Shown here: positions 9,341 through 20,737 of the stretch, in pieces
Layout: the number at the start of each line of letters is the position of its first letter
Position numbering within the stretch: position 1 is the stretch's first letter
Assembly (NCBI RefSeq): GCF_003946405.1
Contig: NZ_RHOG01000015.1
Coordinates: 1-53,886 of the forward strand
Direction of reading: 5' to 3'
DNA: 53,886 bases
From: Lacticaseibacillus yichunensis
GTDB lineage: Bacteria > Bacillota > Bacilli > Lactobacillales > Lactobacillaceae
The notes under the pieces: model-generated
What the model was told of the DNA's origin: nothing
The model's database searches: none
What the model saw: only the letters and a program-made list of their open reading frames with translations
Translations under genes and position numbers: made by a program

Positions 9341-9471
9341 TGTGTGACCTCCCAGAATTTAACTTGTTTGATGGGTCAATTATACCTGATATTAACTATT
9401 TTTCGAGGATTTTGAACAGTGTCTGCGCGTGCCGCTTTTTTCTTATATCTAGCCTAGTTGCTCGACCATCC

Positions 9472-9735
9472 CGCGCACCTGCGCACCTTAATCGGGCTCC
9501 GGTGCGCATGAGTGAGACGTCTAACTGTGCTGTGCACTCGGTGGCCAAGTGCGCCACCAAGCACCCAGCCCAAGTTAGCCGTTCACTCATCCCGCGCACC
9601 TGCGCACCTTTAACTGGGCTCCGGTGCGCATGGCGGAAGCATCTAGGCAACTCGTGCACTCGATGGCCAAATACGCCATCAAGCGCACGAGCCGACCTAG
9701 CTGTTCCACCATCCCGCGCACCTGCGCACCTTGTT
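9472..9735. repeat. Family A hairpin repeats, two units plus a half unit (array R2)
   Basis: Hairpins at 9502-9601 and 9624-9722. Outer arms are GGTGCGC/GCGCACC in both. The second modules differ but stay paired: ATGAGTGA/TCACTCAT in the first, ATGGCGGAA/TTCCACCAT in the second. The third modules are CTAACT/AGTTAG and CTAGG/CCTAG. Tips are GGTGGC/GCCACC and GATGGC/GCCATC. A stray right arm (CCCGCGCACC) precedes the first unit. Confidence 0.9.
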
Positions 9736-9744
9736 TGTTATACT
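9736..9744 (+). promoter_or_regulatory. Extended -10 promoter for the DUF1858-DUF438 operon
   Basis: TGT plus TATACT gives a TGn-extended -10, 14 bp after the last repeat arm. The leader would be about 15 nt. Confidence 0.55.
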
Positions 9745-9765
9745 ATGGTGAAGGAGCTGATGGTG

Positions 9766-9996
9766 ATGACGAAGATCAGTTTACAGACGCCGGTGCGCGA
9801 ACTTGTTCAAGCGCATCCGGAGGTCGTGCCGGTGATGGTCAAGATGGGCCTGTCCGGGGTGACCGATCCGGCCCTACTCAACACGGTGGGCCGGTTCATG
9901 ACACTTGAAAAGGGTGCCCGCATGAAGCACATCGCGCTGGCTGACTTACTGGCGGCGCTGACTGCGGCAGGATTTGAGGTGGAAAATAATGACTGA
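9766..9996 (+). CDS. DUF1858 domain protein
   Basis: 76-aa protein matching the short DUF1858 helical domain: TPVRELVQAHPEVVPVMVKMG (about 7-27) and MTLEKGARMKHIALADLLAAL. The family often accompanies DUF438 or hemerythrin proteins and is thought to relate to redox or metal-linked regulation, but its biochemical role is not established. Three nearby in-frame starts exist (9760, 9763, 9766); 9766 gives a 9-nt spacing from AAGGAG at 9751-9756. Its stop overlaps the start of the next gene (ATGACTGA), so the two are translationally coupled. Confidence 0.8.
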   Translation: MTKISLQTPVRELVQAHPEVVPVMVKMGLSGVTDPALLNTVGRFMTLEKGARMKHIALADLLAALTAAGFEVENND

Positions 9997-11542
9997 GACA
10001 CATGCGACTGATAGGCAAAAAAAAATCGTGGAAATTCTTCAGATGCTGCACCAAGGCGGCAGTTTTGAGGACGCGAAAAAGATCTTCGACGAGACATTTG
10101 ACGGCGTGGATGTTGCCGAGATCACAGGCGCAGAGCGAGAACTGATTGCCAGCGGCCTGAACCCGATGGAGATTCAAAACCTCTGTAATGTCCACGCGGC
10201 TGTTTTTCGCGGCAAGATCAATGACCATGCAAAAACGCCGATGGAAGAGACCCCAAGCCATCCCGTTCAAGTGATGAAGCTTGAAAACGTGGTGTTGGAG
10301 AGCCTTCTGAACGATGAGCTTTTACCGAGCCTGAAAAAATGGCAACAACAAGACCCCGCACAACCGGCCGGCCCAGATGATGCGATCTTACTCGCCCGGA
10401 TCAATAACGCGCTGGCTGATCTAACAACCATCAATAAGCATTATCAGCGGAAAGAGAATCTGATTTTCCCGTTGATGGACAAATATGGCATCACCGCGCC
10501 GCCCAAGGTCATGTGGGGCGTTGATGACGAGATTCGCGGCTGGATCAAAGACGCCCAACAACTCGCTTCCGCACCGGTCATCCCGGATCGCTATGCAGTC
10601 GAGGCGGCGATTCAAAAAGCGGCCAAAGAAGTCGACGAGATGGTCTTCAAAGAAGAGGAGATCATGTTGCCGATGGTGCTTGAAGTCTTCACTCCAAGCG
10701 ACTGGGGCATGATCGCCAAAGAATCGGACCCGATCGGCTAAACCCTGATCCCAGACCCGCTGCCGTGGCAGCCGACCGCAGAGGAGCTGGCCCAACAACC
10801 AAAACCATCCGCGCTGGCCAAGGAGCTCAACGAAATGGCCCAGCAATTGGCCGATAGCCAGCAATTGGGCTCTGCACGGCAAAATCAGACCTCAGAGCGC
10901 GATGTGATCAATGCCATTCACCAGGATACCCCGATGCCGGTGGCGCCGCCTGAAGTGATGGCAAAATTGCAGGCGGCCAAGGCCGCAGACGCTGGCGCAA
11001 TGACCACTCGTGCGCCACTTGCGGCCGGGGACAGCAACGCCCCGCGCATCAACGTCGCCCGGCCAGCCCAGCAACCAGCCGCCCTAGCCAGCGATGCGAC
11101 ATCTGGCACAGAGGAAGGCCGCATCGCAATCGATGGCATCAACCCAGCCAAGATTCTCTTGCCGACTGGGAGCTTTGACTTGGATCAGCTGACCAACGTC
11201 TTGCGCCTTTTGCCGCTGGACCTGACATTTGTCGACAACACCGACACTGTGCGCTGGTTCTCAGACTCTGGCAGTCGCGTCTTTCCGCGCACCACAGCCG
11301 TGATCGGGCGCTTGGTGCAGAACTGCCATCCGCCAAAGTCTGTGGACAAAGTCGAAAAGATTCTCGCTGATTTTCACAGTGGCAAGGAGACTCACGCCGA
11401 TTTTTGGATCGACATGCACGGTAAAATGGTTTACATCCGCTATTTTGCTATCACCGACCCAAGCGGCCACTATCTCGGCTGTCTCGAAGTCACGCAAGAC
11501 ATCACAGGCATCCGCGCCCTAGAAGGCGAAAAACGCTTGTAG
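9989..11542 (+). pseudogene. DUF438-hemerythrin-PAS sensor protein, interrupted by one in-frame TAA
   Basis: The frame encodes a DUF438 domain (about 10-90), a hemerythrin/HHE-like helical domain (about 95-245; INKHYQRKENLIFPLMDKYG and the EEEIMLPM motif) and, after a linker, a PAS-like domain (about 405-500; LPLDLTFVDNTDTVRWFS to LEVTQDITG). Such proteins are thought to sense oxygen, NO or redox state. Codon 251 (10739-10741) is TAA, and the same frame continues without shift for another 267 codons to 11542. Homologues read GY-T here, so TAC to TAA by one base change is the simplest explanation. Possible states are a nonsense mutant, a sequencing error, or two separate products, the second starting at ATG 10835. 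One hemerythrin His also seems lost (VMWGVDDEIR). The start at 9989 overlaps DUF1858. Confidence 0.8.
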
Positions 11543-11547
11543 CAACG

Positions 11548-11587
11548 AACGGCTTCACAGAGTGCGATAATCTGTGAGGCCGTTTTG
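11548..11587 (+). terminator. Rho-independent terminator
   Basis: AACGGCTTCACAGA pairs with TCTGTGAGGCCGTT, followed by TTTTGCTG. Confidence 0.85.
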
Positions 11588-11738
11588 CTGTATAAGTTGT
11601 GTAAAGCTAGACCGGTTTCTCGCAAGGTTTTGGTTGACCAGGGAGGAAAATCACGTTCTTAAGAATAGTCAAGGTGCGCGTTGTGCATTATTGGGAGGCG
11701 GCATCTAAGTTAATGTGGACTGATTGGGCTGAATATAA

Positions 11739-11866
11739 GGGTAGGCTTTGGCCAGAAATGGCTCAGCCCCTCGTCGTTGTAAGCTTTATGACCGCGACCT
11801 CTGCGGGCATAAAGTTACTTGTCCGCACTACTCCGGTCGCCGGCCGTTTATGGCCAGAGCATACCC
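11739..11866 (+). repeat. Family B multibranched repeat, copy 1 (128 nt)
   Basis: The outer helix GGGTA...GCTTTGGCCAGAAATGGC pairs with GCCGTTTATGGCCAGAGC...TACCC. The inner hairpin is GTAA-CTTTATG-CCGC / GCGG-CATAAAG-TTAC. Compared with copies 2 and 3 it lacks the GC-rich first inner hairpin and carries an extra segment (TGTCCGCACTACTCCGGTCG) before the closing arm. Confidence 0.85.
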
Positions 11867-11926
11867 GGGGCGTTACAGTTTAGTCCAGTCCACCACGCTG
11901 GCTCGCTACCGACCAAGTGCGGTTTC

Positions 11927-11935
11927 TGGTACAAT
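11927..11935 (+). promoter_or_regulatory. Extended -10 promoter of pcrA
   Basis: TGG plus TACAAT. The context TTCTGGTACA-TGG is nearly identical to that upstream of rlmCD (22200-22208), and both lie 60-75 bp after a family B repeat. Confidence 0.6.
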
Positions 11936-11973
11936 GGGAAGGACTCAAACGCGTTTTAGAAAGGACGTTATCA

Positions 11974-14244
11974 ATGCCAGCACCGATGCTTAAAGGAATG
12001 AACGACAAACAAACAGAAGCGGTCCTCGCCACTGAAGGACCGGTCCTCATCATGGCAGGAGCTGGCTCCGGGAAGACGCGGGTGCTGACTCACCGCATCG
12101 CTTATTTAATAGAAGAAAAAAACATTAACCCATGGCGCATCTTGGCTATCACCTTTACCAATAAGGCGGCACGCGAAATGAAAGAACGTGTCGGCAAGCT
12201 TCTCGATGCCGAGCTTGCCCAAGACGTGTGGGTCTCGACCTTCCATGCGCTCTGCGTGCGAATCTTACGGCGCGATATTGAAAAACTCGGCATGAGCCGC
12301 AGCTTCACCATCGCCGATCCCGCCGAACAGCGCACGTTGGTCAAACATATTCTGAAGGATCTGAATCTCGACCCGAAGCGTTTTGATCCAAAGGCCTTGC
12401 TCAGCGCGATCTCCAATGCGAAAAATGACCTGCTGACCCCAGAGGACTATGCAAAAACGGCGTCCTCGCCTTTTGCCCAAACGGCGGCCATCGTCTACAA
12501 AGAATATCAAAAACGGCTCCGCGGCGACCAAGCCATGGATTTTGATGACCTGATCATGCAGACGATCGTGTTGTTCCAGCAAGACCCAGAGACGCTGAAG
12601 TTTTACCAAAACAAATTTCAATACATTCACGTCGATGAGTATCAGGACACCAACGAAGCCCAGTATCAGCTGGTGCACCTGCTGGCCGACCAGTGGCAGA
12701 ATCTGTGCGTCGTCGGGGATGCCGACCAGAGTATCTACGGCTGGCGTGGCGCGAACATGCAGAACATCCTGGACTTCAAGAAGGATTACCCCAAGGCGCA
12801 GGTGATCTTGCTGGAGCAGAATTATCGTTCGACCAAGACCATCTTGGGCGCGGCCAATGATGTGATCAAAAACAACACCAAGCGCCAGGTCAAAACGCTG
12901 TGGACGGAAAATAAATCCGGTGAAAAGATCACCTATTATCGGGCCCAAAGCGAAATGGATGAGGCTTATTTTGTCATCCGCAACATTGAAAAACAGATGC
13001 GGGAGCACCATCGGCGATTTGGCGACTTCGCCATTTTGTATCGGACCAATGCCCAGTCTCGCACGATTGAGGAAGCGTTCATCAAGAGTAGCATTCCTTA
13101 CAAGATCGTTGGCGGCCACCGGTTCTACGATCGCAAAGAGATCAAGGATGCGCTCGCGTATTTTCGCCTGGTGGTCAATCCGGACGACGACATGAGTTTC
13201 AATCGCATCGTCAATGAGCCCAAACGCGGCATCGGCAATGGCAGTCTGGAAAAATTGCAGGAATTTGCCAACCAGAATAACTGGTCGCTGCTCACCGCCG
13301 CGCAAAACGCCGAGCTGTCGAATATTGGTGGCCGCGGGCGCCAGGCACTCAGTGATTTTGGCTTCATCATCAAGCAATTGCAGGCAAAAAAAGAGGCCGG
13401 CAGTGTTACGGACTTGATGCAGGCGATCTTGACGGATACCGGGTATCTTCCGGCGCTGCAGATGCAAACGGAAAGTGTCGAGGCCGAGACCCGCGTCGAC
13501 AACTTGAACGAATTGTTGTCGGTGACGCAAAATTTTGACAGCCGTTATGAGCCTGAAGACGAAGACAGCGATATCGATGCGGACTTTTTGGCCGAGTTGT
13601 CGTTGCTATCGGACCAAGACGAGATCGAAGAGGAAGCCCAAGAGGTCACCATGATGACGCTGCATGCGGCGAAAGGGCTGGAGTATCCCGTGGTGTTCCT
13701 CGTTGGCATGGAAGAGGGCATCTTCCCGCTGAGTCGCGCGGCCATGAATGAAAGTGACCTCGAGGAAGAGCGTCGCCTGGCGTATGTCGGTATTACCCGA
13801 GCCAAGGACAAGCTGTTTTTGACCAACGCTTATGCCCGCATGTTGTATGGTCAGCGGCAAAACAATCCGGAGAGTCGCTTCATCGCGGAGATCGACGAGG
13901 GCCTGCTGGAAACGGCCGGCAGTGCGGCGGCTCCGCGGACTGGGGTACCGTTCGTTGATCGGACGCGCGAAGCCGTGACTCCGGTGTATGGGGTGCATAG
14001 CCGCGAAACGGTCAAGACGCGCGGCGCCAAGACCGTGGTCACCCATTCGGTCGCACCGCAAACGCATGCCGGGCAAACCAGCTGGGCGGTTGGTGACAAG
14101 GTGGCGCACCGCAAGTGGGGAGAAGGCACCGTGGTCCGGGTGGCTGGGACAGGCGACGACCAGGAACTGGACATCGCGTTTAAGGCGCAAGGCATCAAAC
14201 GGCTGTTGGCCGCCTTTGCGCCGATCGTGAAGGCCGAATCTTAG
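11974..14244 (+). CDS. pcrA: ATP-dependent 3'-5' DNA helicase PcrA (UvrD/Rep family)
   Basis: Superfamily 1 helicase (756 aa) essential in Gram-positives; unwinds DNA in repair, plasmid replication and clearing RNA polymerase or RecA. Walker A AGAGSGKT (about 28-35), motif Ia AITFTNKAA, motif II VDEYQDTN (about 220-227), motif III GDADQSIYGWRGA, motif IV LEQNYRST, motif V TLHAAKGLEYP and motif VI RRLAYVGITRAK are all present. The C-terminal PcrA tail ends in the KVAHRKWGEGTVV Tudor-like segment that contacts RNA polymerase in relatives. The ATG at 11974 follows GAAAGGACG; the same frame is open upstream but there it crosses the promoter. First gene of the pcrA-ligA-camS unit, with ligA 12 bp downstream. 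Confidence 0.97.
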   Translation: MPAPMLKGMNDKQTEAVLATEGPVLIMAGAGSGKTRVLTHRIAYLIEEKNINPWRILAITFTNKAAREMKERVGKLLDAELAQDVWVSTFHALCVRILRRDIEKLGMSRSFTIADPAEQRTLVKHILKDLNLDPKRFDPKALLSAISNAKNDLLTPEDYAKTASSPFAQTAAIVYKEYQKRLRGDQAMDFDDLIMQTIVLFQQDPETLKFYQNKFQYIHVDEYQDTNEAQYQLVHLLADQWQNLCVVGDADQSIYGWRGANMQNILDFKKDYPKAQVILLEQNYRSTKTILGAANDVIKNNTKRQVKTLWTENKSGEKITYYRAQSEMDEAYFVIRNIEKQMREHHRRFGDFAILYRTNAQSRTIEEAFIKSSIPYKIVGGHRFYDRKEIKDALAYFRLVVNPDDDMSFNRIVNEPKRGIGNGSLEKLQEFANQNNWSLLTAAQNAELSNIGGRGRQALSDFGFIIKQLQAKKEAGSVTDLMQAILTDTGYLPALQMQTESVEAETRVDNLNELLSVTQNFDSRYEPEDEDSDIDADFLAELSLLSDQDEIEEEAQEVTMMTLHAAKGLEYPVVFLVGMEEGIFPLSRAAMNESDLEEERRLAYVGITRAKDKLFLTNAYARMLYGQRQNNPESRFIAEIDEGLLETAGSAAAPRTGVPFVDRTREAVTPVYGVHSRETVKTRGAKTVVTHSVAPQTHAGQTSWAVGDKVAHRKWGEGTVVRVAGTGDDQELDIAFKAQGIKRLLAAFAPIVKAES

Positions 14245-16278
<2,034 letters not shown>

Positions 16279-16287
16279 GGCTTATTG

Positions 16288-17442
16288 ATGAAGCGTTTTT
16301 GGATGGCGGTGACGCTACTTTTGACCGCTGGCGTGCTTGGCGCGTGCAGCAATCTTGGATTCAATGATTCAAGTGAAAGCACGGCGAGCTCTGGCACGAA
16401 AACAGCGACCTACCAAACGACAGGAACCGTGGACTCCGGCATGTACCAAGGGGTGATCAAAAACGGGCGCTACCAGACCAGCAAAACGCGCGGGCTGGCC
16501 ACGTCGACGAACACCCAAAGCGGGACCTATAACATCAAGAGCATGGAAAACGGGCTGCTCGATCTGGCCAAAAAACAATTTTCCACGTCGAAGTATGTCT
16601 TCCAAGAAGGCCAGCTGATCACCGAAGCAACTGCGGAAAACTGGCTGGGCCGGAAAAGTAAGGACAACGCCAATGGCCTCAATCCGGCCAGCAATGGCAA
16701 GCTCGATGAGGACACCCGTGCGCCGATCTACCTGCAAACGTTGCTTGAACAGGATTTTATGACCCAAAGCGGCAGCAAGCTCCAGCTCGGCGGGATCGCG
16801 ATCGCGCTGGGCATGAACGAATACGATTACTACCAGAAGGTCAAATACGGCGCGACGTACACCACGCATATTAGCGATGCCAAGCTCGTCTCAGAAGGCG
16901 AAAGCATGGCGGCTGAGATCGTGGCGCGGCTCCGGCGACTGTCAGGGGTCGGCAAAAACGTCCCGATTCTCGTCACACTGTATAAAAATGCCGGATCAGA
17001 CGCCCTGGTCGGCGGGACCTTTTTCCGCTCGGTCTTGTCCACGAGTGGCAGTGACCTCGGCAAATGGTCGACCATCGATCAGCAAAATGAGACACTGCCG
17101 ACCGTGAACAATGCAAAGCCGCTCGACAGCAATGTCTCGACTGATTTCTCGGATTTTTCCGAACAGATTGAGAATTTCTTCCCGACGCTGGCCGGGGTCA
17201 CGGCTCAGGCGCATTATCAGGATGGGTCGTTGGCTGGGCTCAACATCTCGATCAACACCCAGTTTTACAGTGAAACCGAGATCATGAGTTTCACCCAGTA
17301 TGTCGCGACCACCGCGCAGAAATATTTGCCTGATGGCGCGAAGATCGAGATCACGATCGCCTCGACGGCTGGGACTCAGGCACTGATCACACGTGAGGCA
17401 GGCGCCAAGGGATTTTACACCCATGTGTTTGGAAGCTATTGA
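16288..17442 (+). CDS. camS: CamS-family lipoprotein
   Basis: 384-aa predicted lipoprotein of the CamS sex-pheromone-precursor family; in enterococci and staphylococci the signal peptide of homologues yields a pheromone peptide. The signal peptide (MKRFWMAVTLLLTAGVLGAC) ends in the lipobox VLGAC with Cys at position 20. The mature part holds the CamS domain (GLATSTNTQSGTYNIKSMENGLL, then repeated SxxSDFSEQIENFFP segments). The cellular function of the mature lipoprotein is unclear. The ATG at 16288 uses GTGAGG, which contains the ligA stop. It sits in the typical Firmicutes position after ligA and is followed by a terminator before gatC. Confidence 0.93.
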   Translation: MKRFWMAVTLLLTAGVLGACSNLGFNDSSESTASSGTKTATYQTTGTVDSGMYQGVIKNGRYQTSKTRGLATSTNTQSGTYNIKSMENGLLDLAKKQFSTSKYVFQEGQLITEATAENWLGRKSKDNANGLNPASNGKLDEDTRAPIYLQTLLEQDFMTQSGSKLQLGGIAIALGMNEYDYYQKVKYGATYTTHISDAKLVSEGESMAAEIVARLRRLSGVGKNVPILVTLYKNAGSDALVGGTFFRSVLSTSGSDLGKWSTIDQQNETLPTVNNAKPLDSNVSTDFSDFSEQIENFFPTLAGVTAQAHYQDGSLAGLNISINTQFYSETEIMSFTQYVATTAQKYLPDGAKIEITIASTAGTQALITREAGAKGFYTHVFGSY

Positions 17443-17473
17443 TTTATGTTAAACTCATAATGGTTTCGCGCAG

Positions 17474-17510
17474 AAACAGGGCTTGCCGTCATGCGCGGCG
17501 GCCCTGTTTT
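17474..17510 (+). terminator. Rho-independent terminator after camS
   Basis: AAACAGGGC pairs with GCCCTGTTTT, with inner CCG/CGG pairing, giving a short T tract. Confidence 0.8.
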
Positions 17511-17540
17511 GCCAATTTAAGCGAAGAAAGTAGGGAGCAC

Positions 17541-17837
17541 ATGATCACCAAAGATAGTGTGGCACATGTTGCCGATCTTGCCCGCCTCAGTTTCACGGAC
17601 GACGAGCTTGAGCAATACACCAGTCAGCTCGACGAGATCTTGAACATGGTCGACCAACTGGCAGAAGTTGACACGGAAGGCGTGGCGACCACCACGCAAA
17701 GCGTCCATCTGGAAAATGTGATGCGCGCGGATGTCGCCGTAGCCCAGGCCGACTTGACGCCGATTCTGGCCAATGTTCCGACGCATAAGGGAACACTGAT
17801 TCAGGTGCCGGCAATCATCGACAAGGAGGAGGACTAA
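17541..17837 (+). CDS. gatC: Asp-tRNA(Asn)/Glu-tRNA(Gln) amidotransferase subunit C
   Basis: Small subunit (98 aa) that tethers GatA and GatB in the transamidation of Glu-tRNA(Gln) and Asp-tRNA(Asn). Family features are [20 protein letters not shown] (about 8-27), [19 protein letters not shown] and the C-terminal [19 protein letters not shown]. The ATG at 17541 is preceded by TAGGGAG. The in-frame upstream extension overlaps the camS end and terminator and is not used. First gene of gatCAB-dagK; gatA follows after 2 bp. Confidence 0.97.
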   Translation: MITKDSVAHVADLARLSFTDDELEQYTSQLDEILNMVDQLAEVDTEGVATTTQSVHLENVMRADVAVAQADLTPILANVPTHKGTLIQVPAIIDKEED

Positions 17838-17839
17838 GC

Positions 17840-19291
17840 GTGGATTTTTTCAAAAATGATCTTTCTGCACTGCATGATCAGCTCGCAAGCGGCGAACTGA
17901 CGGCTTCCACCTTGACGGATGAGACGCTGGCGGCCATTCACGCGCACGATGACGTCGATGCGTTTTTGGCGCTGAACGATGACGCGGCAAAGGCCCAAGC
18001 CAAGGCGCTGGACGAAGCCGGCACCTTTGCGAGCCCGCTGGCTGGTCTGCCGATCGCAATCAAGGATAATATCGTCACCAAGGGCCTGACCACCACGGCC
18101 TCCTCGAAAATTCTGGGGAATTTTGTGCCACCTTATGACGCCACGGTGATTGAAAAACTCAATGCCGCCGGGGCAATCAATGTCGGCAAGACCAACCTCG
18201 ATGAATTTGCCATGGGCTCGTCCACCGAAAATTCGGCCTTCAAGGTCACCAAGAACGCCTGGGATCACACCAAGGTGCCGGGTGGTTCGTCAGGTGGCTC
18301 AGCGGCAGCCGTTGCCTCTGGCCTGGTACCCGCTGCCTTGGGTTCCGATACAGGTGGCTCGATTCGCCAGCCCGCGGCGTTCAATGGCATCTTCGGCTTC
18401 AAGCCAACATACGGCCGCGTGTCGCGCTGGGGGCTGATTGCTTTTTCATCAAGCCTGGACCAGATCGGCACGTTGACCCGCACGGTGAAGGACTCCGCGC
18501 TGGTGCTCAATGTGATCGCCGGCCATGATGACAAAGACGCCACCACCGCCGAACAGCCGGTTCCGGATTTCACGGCCAAGATCGGCCAAAGCATCAAAGG
18601 CATGAAGATCGCCTTGCCGACCGAATATCTCGGCGAAGGTGTTGATCCGCAGGTGGCCGACCAGATTCGTAAGGCCGCCGATCAGTTGCGCAGCCTGGGG
18701 GCAACGGTGGATGAAGTGTCCTTGCCGCACACGAAATATGCGGTGCCGACGTATTACATCATCGCAAGTTCTGAGGCCAGCTCGAACCTCCAGCGTTTTG
18801 ATGGCATTCGGTATGGGTTCCGCGCCGAAGATGTCAAAAATCTGAAGGATGTTTATGTGCGCTCGCGCTCTGAAGGCTTTGGCCCAGAAGTGAAGCGCCG
18901 TATCATGTTGGGGACCTTCAGTCTGTCCGCCGGCTTCTATGACGCCTACTTCAAAAAAGCCGCGCAGGTGCGGACGTTGATCACGAATGATTTTGCCAAG
19001 GTATTTGAAAATTACGATCTGATCATCGGCCCGACCACGCCGACCACGGCCTTTACGATCGGGGAAAAAGTGACAGATCCGCTGACCATGTACATGAACG
19101 ATATTTTGACGATTCCGGCGAACCTCGCTGGGCTGCCGGCTGCGTCTGTTCCTGCCGGGTTTGTTGACGGGATGCCAGTGGGGCTGCACATGATCGGCAA
19201 GCATTTTGACGAGCAGACGATTTATCAAGTCGCCGCCGCCTTTGAAGCTGCGAATGATTATGTCGCTCAGATTCCGGGAGGTGCGCGTTAA
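17840..19291 (+). CDS. gatA: Asp-tRNA(Asn)/Glu-tRNA(Gln) amidotransferase subunit A
   Basis: Amidase-signature subunit (483 aa) that releases ammonia from glutamine for tRNA transamidation. The Ser-cisSer-Lys triad lies in the expected blocks: Lys in [12 protein letters not shown] (about 71-82), and the two Ser in the signature [16 protein letters not shown] (about 149-164) and [13 protein letters not shown]. The GTG at 17840 is used, with GGAGGAGG 7 nt upstream overlapping the end of gatC. The stop shares a base with the gatB start (TAATG). Confidence 0.98.
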   Translation: MDFFKNDLSALHDQLASGELTASTLTDETLAAIHAHDDVDAFLALNDDAAKAQAKALDEAGTFASPLAGLPIAIKDNIVTKGLTTTASSKILGNFVPPYDATVIEKLNAAGAINVGKTNLDEFAMGSSTENSAFKVTKNAWDHTKVPGGSSGGSAAAVASGLVPAALGSDTGGSIRQPAAFNGIFGFKPTYGRVSRWGLIAFSSSLDQIGTLTRTVKDSALVLNVIAGHDDKDATTAEQPVPDFTAKIGQSIKGMKIALPTEYLGEGVDPQVADQIRKAADQLRSLGATVDEVSLPHTKYAVPTYYIIASSEASSNLQRFDGIRYGFRAEDVKNLKDVYVRSRSEGFGPEVKRRIMLGTFSLSAGFYDAYFKKAAQVRTLITNDFAKVFENYDLIIGPTTPTTAFTIGEKVTDPLTMYMNDILTIPANLAGLPAASVPAGFVDGMPVGLHMIGKHFDEQTIYQVAAAFEAANDYVAQIPGGAR

Positions 19292-20721
19292 TGAATTTTG
19301 AAACGACCATCGGACTAGAAGTCCATGTGGAATTGAAGACCAAGTCGAAGATGTTTTCGCCGTCGCCGGTCAGCTATGGCGCCGAGCCCAACGTCAATAC
19401 AAATGTGATCGATTGGGGCTACCCGGGCGTTTTGCCGAGCATCAACCAGGGCGCTTACAGCCTGGGGATCATGGTGGCCTTAGCGCTGCATGCCGACATC
19501 GCGCACTGGACGCATTTTGACCGGAAGAACTATTTTTACCCGGATAATCCAAAAGCTTACCAGATCACCCAAAGTGAGCAACCACTGGCCACGAATGGCT
19601 GGATCGAGATCGAAGTTGATGGCAAGAAGAAAAAGATCGGCATCGCGGAGCTTCATGTCGAGGAAGATGCGGGGAAAAACCAGCATGAAGATGATGGCTA
19701 CTCCTATGTCGATCTGAACCGGCAGGGCACACCTTTGGTCGAGATCGTCTCAAAGCCAGACATCGCCAGTCCGGAAGAAGCCTATCAGTATCTTGAACAG
19801 CTACGCCAGCTCGTGCAATTCACCGGCGCCTCTGACGTCAAGATGGAGGAAGGCTCGATGCGGGTGGACACCAATCTGTCTGTTCGTCCCGTTGGCCAGG
19901 ATCATTTTGGCACGAAGACGGAGATCAAGAACCTGAACTCCTTCAACCATGTGCGCGATGGGCTCGCTTATGAGCAGCAGCGCCAGATTCAGACGCTGAT
20001 GGCTGGCGGCGCGATTCGCCAGGAGACCCGGCGCTGGGATGTGGACAAGAAGGAAACGATCCTGATGCGTGTCAAGGAAGGGGCGGATGATTACCGCTAC
20101 TTCCCTGAGCCGGACCTGCCGCCGATTCATGTCACTCAGACCTGGATCGAAAAGGTCGCCGCGCAATTGCCAGAGGCTGCGGCCAAGCGCCGTGAGCGGT
20201 ATGTGAGTCAGTGGAATATTCCCGCCTATGATGCCGGGGTGCTCACACTGACCAAGGAAATGGCCGACTTTTTCGAAGCAACTGTTGCCTTGGGGGCTGA
20301 TCCAAAATTGGCCTCAAACTGGCTGATGGGTGAGGTCTCCGGTTATCTGAACGCCAATCATTTGGAACTGGCGCAAGTGGCCCTGACCCCGGCGCATTTG
20401 GCGAAAATGATTGCGTTGATTCAAGATGGCACCATTTCCAGCAAGATCGCGAAAAAAGTCTTCCAGGAGATCATCGCCAACGACACGGATCCGGAGCAAT
20501 GGGTCAACGATCAAGGGCTCATTCAGCTGTCCGACCCGGCAAAATTGACCCCGGTCATCGACGGCGTGCTCGATGCCAACCAGCAGAGCATTGATGATTT
20601 CAAGGATGGCAAGGATCGTGCGATCGGCTTTTTGGTCGGCCAGATCATGAAGCAGACGCATGGCAAGGCTAATCCAAAAGTGGTCAATCAGCTGTTGATG
20701 GCTGAGATCAAGAAACGCTAA
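19291..20721 (+). CDS. gatB: Asp-tRNA(Asn)/Glu-tRNA(Gln) amidotransferase subunit B
   Basis: tRNA-binding and kinase-like subunit (476 aa) that activates the mischarged tRNA. It opens with the family block [19 protein letters not shown] (about 4-22). [35 protein letters not shown] and [10 protein letters not shown] follow, then the C-terminal YqeY-like tail domain (about 330-476). Start overlaps the gatA stop by one base, with GGGAGGTGC upstream, so translation is coupled. Confidence 0.98.
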   Translation: MNFETTIGLEVHVELKTKSKMFSPSPVSYGAEPNVNTNVIDWGYPGVLPSINQGAYSLGIMVALALHADIAHWTHFDRKNYFYPDNPKAYQITQSEQPLATNGWIEIEVDGKKKKIGIAELHVEEDAGKNQHEDDGYSYVDLNRQGTPLVEIVSKPDIASPEEAYQYLEQLRQLVQFTGASDVKMEEGSMRVDTNLSVRPVGQDHFGTKTEIKNLNSFNHVRDGLAYEQQRQIQTLMAGGAIRQETRRWDVDKKETILMRVKEGADDYRYFPEPDLPPIHVTQTWIEKVAAQLPEAAAKRRERYVSQWNIPAYDAGVLTLTKEMADFFEATVALGADPKLASNWLMGEVSGYLNANHLELAQVALTPAHLAKMIALIQDGTISSKIAKKVFQEIIANDTDPEQWVNDQGLIQLSDPAKLTPVIDGVLDANQQSIDDFKDGKDRAIGFLVGQIMKQTHGKANPKVVNQLLMAEIKKR

Positions 20722-20737
20722 CGGAGGGCACCTGACG

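Noticed and set aside
12265-13530. Long open frame on the minus strand inside pcrA (421 codons)
   Set aside because: It is antisense to an unambiguous helicase gene, has no family-like sequence or ribosome binding site, and reflects GC-rich third positions. Similar antisense frames at 809-1561, 4261-5223, 32185-33300 and 43953-45395 were rejected for the same reason.
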